Shown: positions 56,753 to 64,000 of the stretch, piece by piece
Layout: the number at the start of each line of letters is the position of its first letter
Position numbering within the stretch: the stretch's first letter is position 1
Assembly: GCF_025919725.1 (NCBI RefSeq)
Contig: NZ_CP081495.1
Coordinates: forward strand, 186,001 to 250,000
Direction: 5' to 3'
DNA: 64,000 nt
Source of the DNA: Flavobacterium agricola
GTDB lineage: Bacteria > Bacteroidota > Bacteroidia > Flavobacteriales > Flavobacteriaceae
Program-made: the position numbers and the translations under genes
Notes under the pieces: model-generated
Seen by the model: only the letters and a program-made list of their open reading frames with translations
Told to the model about the DNA's origin: nothing
Database searches by the model: none

Positions 56753-58081
56753 ATGGAAAATAGAAAAAAAGTTGCTTTTTATACCTTAGGTTGTAAACTG
56801 AATTTTTCAGAAACATCTACTATTGCACGCAGCTTTCAGAATGAAGGTTTTGATCGTGTTGATTTTGAAGATGAAGCAGATATTTATGTAATTAACACCT
56901 GTTCGGTTACCGAAAATGCAGATAAGCAATTTAAACAGATTGTAAAAAAGGCGCTTAAACATAACGATAAAGCTTTTGTGGCTGCTGTTGGATGCTACGC
57001 GCAACTAAAACCTGAAGAATTAGCCGCTGTTGATGGCGTTGATTTGGTTTTAGGTGCTACAGAAAAGTTTAAAATTACCGATTATTTAAACGATTTGTCT
57101 AAGAACGAAATGGGTGAGGTGCATTCGTGCGAAATCGAAGAAGCTGATTTTTATGTTGGTAGTTATTCGATTGGCGATCGTACACGCGCATTTTTAAAAG
57201 TTCAAGACGGTTGTGATTATAAATGTACGTATTGTACCATTCCTTTAGCTCGAGGTATTTCGCGTTCGGATACGATGGAGAATGTATTAAAAAATGCTAA
57301 AGAAATTTCGGCGCAAAACATTAAAGAAATTGTTTTAACCGGTGTAAATATTGGCGATTACGGAAAAGGTGAATTTGGTAACAAAAAACACGAACATACG
57401 TTTTTAGAATTGGTTCAGAATTTAGATGCGGTTGAAGGCATTGAGCGTTTGCGCATTTCATCAATCGAGCCCAATTTATTAAAAAACGAAACTATTGAAT
57501 TTGTAGCGCAATCGCGTACGTTTGTTCCACATTTTCATATTCCGTTGCAGTCGGGTTCTAACACCATTTTAAAATTAATGAAACGCCGTTATATGCGTGA
57601 ATTATACACCGAACGTGTGGCAAAAATTAGAGAAGTTATGCCGCATGCTTGTATTGGTGTTGATGTGATTGTTGGGTTTCCGGGGGAAACTGATGAATTG
57701 TTTTTAGAAACGTACAACTTTTTAAATGCTTTAGATATTTCGTACCTACACGTATTTACTTACTCAGAACGTGATAATACCGAAGCAGTTGCTTTTGATG
57801 GCGTTGTACCTGCAAACGTTAGAGCAAAACGCAGTAAAATGCTACGCGGTTTATCGGTAAAAAAACGTAGAGCGTTTTACGAAAGTCAAATTGCAACGGT
57901 ACGTACCGTGCTTTTTGAAGGTGAAAATAAAGAAGGATATATTTACGGCTTTACCGAAAATTACGTAAAAGTTAAAGCACCGTGGAACCCTGAATTGGTT
58001 AATACCTTGCACGATGTTGTTTTAACCAAGATTGATGATGATGGCAGTGTGCGCTTTGATTTTGTTCACGCTTTAGCATAA
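56753..58081 (+). CDS. mtaB: tRNA t6A37 methylthiotransferase
   Basis: 442 residues from ATG 56753 (MENRKKVAFYTLGCKLNFSE). A further 24 codons upstream stay open but come from the repeat element. N-terminal UPF0004 domain with Cys14, Cys50 and Cys81; radical SAM domain with CDYKCTYCTIPLARG (CxxxCxxC); C-terminal TRAM domain (YGFTENYVKVK). It adds a methylthio group to t6A37 in tRNA. FeS clusters are required. The MtaB rather than MiaB assignment rests on the short N-terminus, GCKLN and the GISRSD stretch. Confidence 0.94.
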   Translation: MENRKKVAFYTLGCKLNFSETSTIARSFQNEGFDRVDFEDEADIYVINTCSVTENADKQFKQIVKKALKHNDKAFVAAVGCYAQLKPEELAAVDGVDLVLGATEKFKITDYLNDLSKNEMGEVHSCEIEEADFYVGSYSIGDRTRAFLKVQDGCDYKCTYCTIPLARGISRSDTMENVLKNAKEISAQNIKEIVLTGVNIGDYGKGEFGNKKHEHTFLELVQNLDAVEGIERLRISSIEPNLLKNETIEFVAQSRTFVPHFHIPLQSGSNTILKLMKRRYMRELYTERVAKIREVMPHACIGVDVIVGFPGETDELFLETYNFLNALDISYLHVFTYSERDNTEAVAFDGVVPANVRAKRSKMLRGLSVKKRRAFYESQIATVRTVLFEGENKEGYIYGFTENYVKVKAPWNPELVNTLHDVVLTKIDDDGSVRFDFVHALA

Positions 58082-58115
58082 AAAAAATCCCGGAAGTTTT
58101 TCCGGGATTTTTATT
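58081..58115. terminator. Bidirectional terminator between mtaB and the next gene
   Basis: 11-bp stem AAATCCCGGAA / TTCCGGGATTT (58085-58095, 58100-58110) with A and T flanks. Confidence 0.92.
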
Positions 58116-58446
58116 TTATGGTAAATTTAATTTTTGTTATTCGAAAGGCTACATCGCCGTAAGCTTCAATTATTTCGTAGCTGTGCAAATCAGGCTGTTT
58201 AAAGTCAATAATATTTGCTGCCGAAAATTCGTAATACATTTTCTTACCTTCAATAATCAATCGGTCGCCATTTTGCCGAAACGCTGCACGAACAAATGTA
58301 AATTCAGATAAATTCCATGTTGTGTTTTTTGCATCAAAACTTGCTGTAAGGGCATATAATCCAGAAGTTATTTCGGTTTTACAACCTTTGTATTGCTGTA
58401 TGGTATGAAAAAAAGCGAGTAGTTTTTCTTTAACAGAATCGGTCAT
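58111..58446 (-). CDS. Small protein of unknown function
   Basis: 111 residues, no signal, no membrane segment. A short helix at the start (VKEKLLAFFHTIQQY) is followed by strands LYALTASFDAKNTTWNL, FVRAAFRQNGDRLIIEGKKMYYEFS and a final VAFRITKIKFTIK, so an alpha/beta sandwich is likely. I do not recognise it. It is 27 bases downstream of the other small minus-strand gene, so the two are probably co-transcribed. Kept because it is bounded by a terminator and has normal codon use. Confidence 0.65.
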   Translation of the reverse strand: MTDSVKEKLLAFFHTIQQYKGCKTEITSGLYALTASFDAKNTTWNLSEFTFVRAAFRQNGDRLIIEGKKMYYEFSAANIIDFKQPDLHSYEIIEAYGDVAFRITKIKFTIK

Positions 58447-58473
58447 GTACAGGTTAGATTCTGATACCAGGTG

Positions 58474-58734
58474 CTAAAAATTCTTTGTACCCCGGATTTT
58501 TTTAAAAAACAGAGAAATGTCTGGTTTTGTAGGTACCACGCGCCAGCGTTTTTCTTCTACCACCCTCATAATATCCTTCAGTAAATACTCCACCAAATCT
58601 TTGTTATCTTCATTGATGCAGTTAATGCGCGTTAAAAATAACTTTTTCTCTTGGAATGAATACTCAACAGATATTTTTTCTGTTTCTGTTTTTAACTCAA
58701 ATTGTCTCGAAATTTCATTGTTTTTAATCTCCAT
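58474..58734 (-). CDS. Small protein, possibly degenerate GNAT (YidJ-like)
   Basis: 86 residues. Start MEIKNNE, strand ISVEYSFQEKKLFL, helix DLVEYLLKDIMRVVEEKRWRVVPTKP and end SLFFKKIRG follow the order and length of the small Acetyltransf_CG proteins (YidJ-like). Those carry a glycine-rich acetyl-CoA loop where this one has NEDNKDLVEYL without glycine. If related, it has probably lost acetyl-CoA binding. The similarity is judged by eye only and could be wrong. Confidence 0.55.
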   Translation of the reverse strand: MEIKNNEISRQFELKTETEKISVEYSFQEKKLFLTRINCINEDNKDLVEYLLKDIMRVVEEKRWRVVPTKPDISLFFKKIRGTKNF

Positions 58735-58866
58735 AAGCCTAAAAAGTCATTAATTAATTTATTGGTTCGTATAACAATGTTTTTAAAATTATTATAAATT
58801 TATAAAAATTAAAGTTAAAACCAAACCTTAAAGCCTTTAACGGCTATTTATTGGTTAAATTGTGTT

Positions 58867-59552
58867 ATGATGCCTAACAATAAAATTCCGGTTTATTTTA
58901 TGCCTGGTTTAGCGGCCAGTAGTAAAATTTTTGAACATATTCGGTTTGATGCCGAAGTTTATGATTTTTTTTATTTAGAATGGAAGGTACCGCAAAAAAC
59001 GAATCGTTAACCAGTTATGTAAAACGATTGCTTGTTGATGTGGTTCACGAAAATCCGATTTTGGTAGGCGTTTCGTTTGGTGGAATCATAATTCAGGAAA
59101 TGAGTAAGTTTATACAGGTGCGTAAATTGGTTGTTGTTTCTAGCGTTTTAAGCGAAAAAGAATTTCCTAAACGCATGGTTTTGGCTCAAAAACTAAAGCT
59201 GTATCGTTTGTTTCCGACCGCCTTGTTTTCAAACTTTGATGCCTTGCAGTATTTTATGGTAAGTAAAAATTTACGTAAACGTTTAGAATTATATAAAACC
59301 TATTTGTTTATGAATGATAAAAAATACTTAGATTGGGCTATTGCAACCATTTTAAACTGGAAAACTGATTTGCATTTAAATAACACTCAGGTTATTCGAA
59401 TTCATGGAGAAAACGACGAAGTTTTTCCTTTAAAATATATTAATACCAACCACTGTTACGTTATACCCAAAGCAACACATGCAATGATTGTGTATAAGTA
59501 CAAATGGTTCAATAAAAATTTACCCTTAATTTTAAACCCAACGAAGCTATGA
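58867..59552 (+). pseudogene. Alpha/beta hydrolase, frameshifted in an A run
   Basis: Two frames join into one hydrolase. From ATG 58867: NNKIPVYFMPGLAASSKIFEHI, then YLEWKVPQK. At a run of six A (58994-58999) the frame is lost; one more A would give CAA-AAA-AAC-GAA and lead into ESLTSYVKRLLVDVV. The later part holds the nucleophile VGVSFGGII, the acid in HGENDEVFPL and the His in KATHAMIVY, all in the second frame, with the stop at 59552. A start inside that frame (58980) would drop the first strand and oxyanion region. The end overlaps the next start by four bases (ATGA). Confidence 0.85.
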
Positions 59553-60436
59553 AACGTGTATTATTTTATTCTTTTTGTGCCAGTATGCTAATAAGCCCAA
59601 TGCATGCGCACGAATCAGATTCTTTGTATGTTAATTTAATACCATACAAAAACAGCACCAGCATGCCTGTGCCTGCTAAAATGAATTTTAGTGGTGAAAA
59701 TGTACCACTGCATCTTTTAGATGTTCGCGAGCGTTTAGATCGCGAAATTATTATTAACCGCAACCTGCATAGCAGCACCGAACTTATTTTAAAACGTGCC
59801 AATCGTGCTTTTCCGATTATTGAGCCTATTTTAAAAGAATATGGTGTTCCAGATGATTTTAAGTATTTAGCTGTGATTGAGAGTGGTTTAACTAACGCAA
59901 CATCATCTGCCGGAGCAAAAGGCGTTTGGCAATTTATGCCAGCTACAGCTAAAGAATTTGGTATGGAAGTTAGCGATACGGTTGATGAACGTTATGATAT
60001 AGAATTATCTACCAGAAATGCTTGTAAATATTTATTAAAAGCGAAAGAAAAGTTTGGTTCTTGGACCTTAGCAGCCGCAGCTTACAATCGCGGTTCGGGC
60101 GGTGTTGGTCGTAGTTTAGAACAACAATATGTAACCGATTATTACGATTTGTTGTTGACTGAAGAAACATCACGTTACGTATTTCGTATTTTGGCTTTAA
60201 AAGATATTATGGAACGTCCCGAACAATATGGATTTGTGATTCCTGAAAGTGAAAAATATCCTATTATTAAAACAAAAAAAGTTGAGGTAAATGCCAATAT
60301 TGATGATTTAGCTAAATTTGCTAAAGATAACGGCACCAATTACAAAACATTAAAAATATTAAACCCATGGTTGCGCGATACCAAATTGGTGGTTAAACCC
60401 GGAAAAACGTATTATATTGAATTGTTAGAAGAATAA
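59549..60436 (+). CDS. Lytic transglycosylase (SLT/MltD-like)
   Basis: 295 residues. Signal peptide (1-20, MLISPMHA end). The SLT domain has the catalytic Glu in YLAVIESGLTN, then GAKGVWQFMPATAKEFGM, RYDIELSTRNACKYLL and AAAAYNRGSGGV. The C-terminal 50 residues (VEVNANIDDLAKFAKDNGTNYKTLKILNPWLRDTKLVVKPGKTYYI) are a LysM-like peptidoglycan-binding tail. It cuts glycan strands of the wall with 1,6-anhydro ends. It is coupled by ATGA to the hydrolase upstream. Confidence 0.93.
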   Translation: MKRVLFYSFCASMLISPMHAHESDSLYVNLIPYKNSTSMPVPAKMNFSGENVPLHLLDVRERLDREIIINRNLHSSTELILKRANRAFPIIEPILKEYGVPDDFKYLAVIESGLTNATSSAGAKGVWQFMPATAKEFGMEVSDTVDERYDIELSTRNACKYLLKAKEKFGSWTLAAAAYNRGSGGVGRSLEQQYVTDYYDLLLTEETSRYVFRILALKDIMERPEQYGFVIPESEKYPIIKTKKVEVNANIDDLAKFAKDNGTNYKTLKILNPWLRDTKLVVKPGKTYYIELLEE

Positions 60437-60468
60437 AAAAACGCTCGAAATCTCGAGCGTTTTTTGTT
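60437..60468. terminator. Bidirectional terminator
   Basis: ACGCTCGA (60441-60448) / TCGAGCGT (60453-60460) with A and T flanks, between the transglycosylase gene and the TPR gene. Confidence 0.9.
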
Positions 60469-60982
60469 ATATTTTTTTCATTTGTGTTTTCATCATTTTT
60501 ACCTGATCGCGTAACATGCCTTGTTTGTCAAGTTTTTCAGCTTCAGATAAATATTTTTGCGCTTCAATTTTACGACGTTTCGTCATAGAAATTCCTGCTA
60601 ATTGTAGTTTAGCAAGTGCTAAATCTTGATTCATATTTAAACCTAATTCAATAGCTTTTTTAAAATACTTTTCAGCCAAGTTTAAATTGGTTTGAGAAAC
60701 CATTATTCCATTTAAATAGTTATAATAACCTTGCTGTTTGCGTACCAAAGCAGTATCTGGGTTCTTAATTTTATCTAAATAACGTTTCGCTCCATCAAAA
60801 TCTTGTTTACGTAATTTTAAAAACGCAAGTAAAATATACTCGTTTCTAAAATAAAGTAAAATCGGAAACGCACTTAATAGAATTAAGAAGATACCATTAC
60901 CAATATTTCGGTCAAAAATTTGCCAAACACCTAGTAAAATAAGTGCTGCTGCAATAATTAATTTAATATTTCTATGAAACAT
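60467..60982 (-). CDS. Membrane-anchored TPR-like protein
   Basis: 171 residues. Two hydrophobic segments at the N-terminus (about 7-20 and 29-46; KLIIAAALILLGVWQIF and GIFLILLSAFPILLYF), then TPR-like helices (FLKLRKQDFDGAKRYLDKI, GYYNYLNGIMVSQTNLNLAEKYFKKAIELGL, AKLQLAGISMTKRRKIEAQKYLSEAEKL). Function unknown. A TACATTTG -7 box lies on this strand at 61003-61010. Confidence 0.85.
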   Translation of the reverse strand: MFHRNIKLIIAAALILLGVWQIFDRNIGNGIFLILLSAFPILLYFRNEYILLAFLKLRKQDFDGAKRYLDKIKNPDTALVRKQQGYYNYLNGIMVSQTNLNLAEKYFKKAIELGLNMNQDLALAKLQLAGISMTKRRKIEAQKYLSEAEKLDKQGMLRDQVKMMKTQMKKI

Positions 60983-61133
60983 GATTTTTTTGTTTATTTT
61001 TGCAAATGTAGTAAAATGTATTGAGCTTTTAAACAGGTTTTTTTAAAACCCATAAAAATCAAATTTAATACAATTCTAAATGCTTCATTATCAGTTTAGA
61101 GTTTTATTTTAATTAATTTTTTTTAAAAAGCTT

Positions 61134-61163
61134 TTGCATAGTTTGTATAACTTTGTATATTTG
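61134..61163 (+). promoter_or_regulatory. Promoter of rpmH
   Basis: TTG (61134-61136), 19 bases, then TATATTTG (61156-61163), both perfect. The same arrangement as rRNA promoter P1. Confidence 0.75.
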
Positions 61164-61237
61164 CACTCGGTTTTGAAACGATGGATTTTCAAAGCTGAAG
61201 CCAAATTTAAAACAAAAGATTTAAAGATAACAAAGCA

Positions 61238-61399
61238 ATGAGTAAGAGAACGTTTCAACCATCGAAAAGAAAAAGAAGAAACAAACATGGTTTCATGGAT
61301 AGAATGTCAACTCCTAACGGAAGAAAAGTTTTAGCTAGAAGAAGAGCTAAAGGAAGACATAAATTAACTGTTTCTTGCGAACCAAGACATAAAAAATAA
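61238..61399 (+). CDS. rpmH: Ribosomal protein bL34
   Basis: 53 residues, MSKRTFQPSKRKRRNKHGFM... with GRKVLARRRAKGRHKL and a short Flavobacterial tail (TVSCEPRHKK). Found by reading; it is too short for a 60-residue cutoff. Essential part of the large ribosomal subunit near helix 1 of 23S. It has its own promoter and terminator. Confidence 0.97.
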   Translation: MSKRTFQPSKRKRRNKHGFMDRMSTPNGRKVLARRRAKGRHKLTVSCEPRHKK

Positions 61400-61423
61400 T
61401 GATTGTACTTTTATGATCATATC

Positions 61424-61454
61424 AGCGTTACTTTTGAATGGTAACGCTTTTTTT
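61424..61454 (+). terminator. Terminator after rpmH
   Basis: AGCGTTAC (61424-61431) / GTAACGCT (61441-61448), loop 9 bases, then T run. Confidence 0.88.
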
Positions 61455-61504
61455 ATATATTTTTTTTAACATTTTAGTATTTCACAACAACAACTTACAC
61501 ACTA

Positions 61505-64000
61505 ATGCCTAAAGACAATTCTATTAAATCGGTTTTGATCATTGGTTCAGGACCAATTGTTATCGGTCAGGCTTGTGAATTTGATTACTCAGGTTCTCAG
61601 TCGGCTCGCTCTCTACGCGAAGAAGGAATTGAGGTTATTTTAATTAACTCAAATCCAGCGACAATCATGACAGATCCATCTATGGCGGATCATGTTTACT
61701 TAAAACCTTTAACAACCAAATCTATTATCGAAATCCTTAAGGCTCATCCGCAAATTGATGCGGTTTTACCAACCATGGGAGGACAAACAGCTTTAAACTT
61801 ATGTTTAGAAGCTGACGAAAAAGGGATTTGGCAGGATTTTGGTGTGCGGTTAATTGGGGTAGATGTTAATGCTATAAATGTAACAGAAGACCGTGAGCAG
61901 TTTAAACAATTGTTACAAACAATTGATATTCCTGCAGCACCTGCTAAAACAGCAACTTCGTTTTTAAAAGGAAAAGAAATTGCGCAAGAATTTGGCTTTC
62001 CGCTTGTAATTCGTCCGTCATTTACTTTAGGAGGTACAGGAGCAGCATTTGTTCATACTGCTGAAGAATTTGATGAACTTTTAACCCGTGGTTTAGAAGC
62101 ATCTCCAATTCATGAAGTTTTAATTGATAAAGCTTTATTGGGCTGGAAAGAATATGAATTGGAGTTATTACGCGATAAAAACGACAACGTAGTTATTATT
62201 TGTACTATTGAAAATATGGATCCGATGGGAATTCATACCGGAGATAGTATTACAGTAGCTCCTGCTATGACGCTTTCTGACAGAACTTTTCAGAAAATGC
62301 GTGATATGGCTATAAAAATGATGCGTAGCATTGGTAATTTTGCTGGTGGTTGTAACGTGCAGTTTGCAGTTTCGCCAGATGAGAAAGAAGATATTGTGGC
62401 AATTGAAATTAACCCACGTGTTTCTCGTTCATCTGCTTTAGCATCAAAAGCAACAGGATATCCTATTGCAAAAATTGCTAGTAAATTAGCTTTAGGTTAT
62501 ACGCTTGATGAATTACAAAATCAAATTACAAAATCTACATCTGCTTTATTCGAGCCAACTTTAGATTATGTAATTGTGAAAATACCACGTTGGAACTTTG
62601 ATAAGTTTGAAGGAGCTGACCGTACTTTAGGTTTACAAATGAAATCGGTAGGTGAGGTTATGGGTATTGGACGTTCGTTTCAAGAAGCTTTACAAAAAGC
62701 AACTCAATCATTAGAAATTAAACGTAACGGAATTGGTGCAGACGGAAAAGGTTATACCAATTACGAACAAATTATAGAAAAATTAAAGTACGCATCTTGG
62801 GACCGTGTTTTTGTAATTTATGATGCTATTGCTATGGGAATTACCTTAGAGCGCATTCATGAAATTACAGCAATAGACATGTGGTTCTTAAAGCAATATG
62901 AAGAAATGTATGCTTTAGAAAAAGAAATTTCTAAACATGAACTGGCAACCGTTCCGAGAGAATTGCTTTTAGATGCAAAACAAAAAGGTTTTTCAGACCG
63001 TCAAATCGCACACATGTTAAAATGTTTAGAAAGCGAAGTTTACAACAAACGTACCGAATTAAACATTAAACGTGTATTTAAATTGGTAGATACGTGTGCG
63101 GCTGAATTTGTTGCACAAACGCCGTATTTTTACTCAACGTTTGAACAAAGTATTCAAAAAGCTGACGGAACTGTTTATACAGAAACAGAAAGTAAAGTTT
63201 CTGACCGTAAAAAAGTAGTAGTTTTAGGTTCTGGGCCAAACCGAATTGGACAAGGAATTGAATTTGACTATTCTTGTGTTCATGGTGTTTTAGCAGCGTC
63301 AGAATGTGGGTACGAAACCATTATGATTAACTGTAATCCAGAAACGGTTTCTACAGATTTTGATACAGCAGATAAATTGTATTTTGAACCTGTAAACTGG
63401 GAACATATTTACGATATTATTTTACATGAAAAGCCAGAAGGCGTAATTGTTCAGTTAGGTGGACAAACAGCACTTAAATTGGCAGAAAAATTATCTAAAT
63501 ACGGTATTAAAATTATCGGAACAAGCTTTGAAGCTTTAGATTTGGCTGAAGATCGTGGTCGTTTTTCTGAATTGTTAACAGAGCTTGGTATTCCATTCCC
63601 TAGATTTGGAGTTGCAGAAACTGCATCAGAAGCTTCTGCGTTAGCAGATCAATTAGATTTCCCATTATTAGTTCGTCCATCGTACGTACTGGGTGGGCAA
63701 GGAATGAAAATTGTAATCAACAAACGTGAGCTTGAAGAGCACGTAATTGAATTAACAAAACAAATTCCAGGGAATAAATTACTTTTAGACCACTATTTAG
63801 ACGGAGCAATTGAAGCGGAAGCTGATGCGATTTGTGACGGAGAAAATGTGTACATTATTGGTATTATGGAGCATATTGAACCTTGTGGGGTGCACTCAGG
63901 AGATTCTAACGCAACATTACCTCCGTTCAACTTAGGTGAATTTGTAATGCAACAAATTAAAGACCATACCAAAAAAATTGCTTTAGCACTTAAAACGGTT
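61505..64000 (+). CDS. carB: Carbamoyl-phosphate synthase large subunit, 3' end outside window
   Basis: ATG 61505; 832 codons are open to the window edge, of a usual length near 950. The start MPKDNSIKSVLIIGSGPIVIGQACEFDYSGSQ is the first ATP-grasp half with PTMGGQTALN and GGTGAAF. The second half starts KKVVVLGSGPNRIGQGIEFDY and includes LVRPSYVLGGQGM. It makes carbamoyl phosphate from glutamine-derived ammonia, bicarbonate and two ATP for arginine and pyrimidines. The C-terminal allosteric domain is not in view. carA is not in this window. Confidence 0.96.
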   Translation, partial: MPKDNSIKSVLIIGSGPIVIGQACEFDYSGSQSARSLREEGIEVILINSNPATIMTDPSMADHVYLKPLTTKSIIEILKAHPQIDAVLPTMGGQTALNLCLEADEKGIWQDFGVRLIGVDVNAINVTEDREQFKQLLQTIDIPAAPAKTATSFLKGKEIAQEFGFPLVIRPSFTLGGTGAAFVHTAEEFDELLTRGLEASPIHEVLIDKALLGWKEYELELLRDKNDNVVIICTIENMDPMGIHTGDSITVAPAMTLSDRTFQKMRDMAIKMMRSIGNFAGGCNVQFAVSPDEKEDIVAIEINPRVSRSSALASKATGYPIAKIASKLALGYTLDELQNQITKSTSALFEPTLDYVIVKIPRWNFDKFEGADRTLGLQMKSVGEVMGIGRSFQEALQKATQSLEIKRNGIGADGKGYTNYEQIIEKLKYASWDRVFVIYDAIAMGITLERIHEITAIDMWFLKQYEEMYALEKEISKHELATVPRELLLDAKQKGFSDRQIAHMLKCLESEVYNKRTELNIKRVFKLVDTCAAEFVAQTPYFYSTFEQSIQKADGTVYTETESKVSDRKKVVVLGSGPNRIGQGIEFDYSCVHGVLAASECGYETIMINCNPETVSTDFDTADKLYFEPVNWEHIYDIILHEKPEGVIVQLGGQTALKLAEKLSKYGIKIIGTSFEALDLAEDRGRFSELLTELGIPFPRFGVAETASEASALADQLDFPLLVRPSYVLGGQGMKIVINKRELEEHVIELTKQIPGNKLLLDHYLDGAIEAEADAICDGENVYIIGIMEHIEPCGVHSGDSNATLPPFNLGEFVMQQIKDHTKKIALALKTV

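Noticed and set aside
58980..59552. Alpha/beta hydrolase as an intact 190-residue gene
   Set aside because: This start lacks the first strand and the PGLAAS region, which are present in another frame directly upstream; a frameshift explains both better.

Overview
The window is chromosomal DNA from a member of the Bacteroidota, almost certainly family Flavobacteriaceae (Flavobacterium/Myroides-like). Three things point there. The gene set includes SusC/SusD pairs, several TonB-dependent receptors, type B bL31, and DUF4199 and DUF2975 proteins. Promoters carry the TTG / TAnnTTTG signature of the phylum. The base composition is AT-rich and there are hardly any Shine-Dalgarno sites. I cannot name the species from sequence reading alone. 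No prophage, transposase, integrase or CRISPR array is visible; this is mostly core genome.

Layout. 1-5.7 kb: the tail of one SusD gene, then a complete SusC/SusD nutrient-uptake pair. 5.8-9.6 kb (minus): five overlapping genes, namely a LolD/MacB-type ABC ATPase, a permease with a very His-rich periplasmic loop, a DUF3299-like protein, a HAD phosphatase and a secreted unknown. 9.6-16.7 kb: radC, a beta-barrel protein, a glycosyltransferase, mpl with a TPR protein, and cysE-cysK, where cysK carries a frameshift. 16.7-22.5 kb: a complete rRNA operon (16S, tRNA-Ile, tRNA-Ala, 23S, 5S) with tandem promoters, followed by an RluE-like pseudouridine synthase. 23-29.5 kb: purE-purK, hpt, adk, obg, a frameshifted LpxL-type acyltransferase and a rhomboid protease. 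29.5-34.3 kb (minus): dcp, and the zapA locus (coiled-coil protein, zapA, 6S-like RNA, rny). 34.5-39.6 kb: an envelope operon of LytM peptidase, TonB receptor and lipoprotein. 39.6-47.5 kb (minus): DUF2971-pncB, an HTH/DUF2975 pair, and a glycosyltransferase / phosphohexomutase / ABC flippase operon. 47.7-51.2 kb: bL31, a GlmU-like protein and an acyltransferase-SGNH gene bracketed by two copies of the same terminator. 51.2-56.5 kb (minus): TonB receptor, sugar dehydrogenase and a peptide-binding lipoprotein. 56.6-64 kb: mtaB, two small unknown genes, a frameshifted alpha/beta hydrolase overlapping a lytic transglycosylase, a TPR protein, rpmH, and carB running off the window.

The most interesting items are: the His-rich ABC/DUF3299 operon, which looks like a metal (possibly zinc) linked envelope system; the acyltransferase gene framed by a duplicated terminator; a dispersed intergenic repeat family with three copies here; an inverted repeat over the promoter of the HTH/DUF2975 pair; the 6S-like RNA; and three clear plus one possible reading-frame breaks in 64 kb, which could be sequencing errors or real gene decay.
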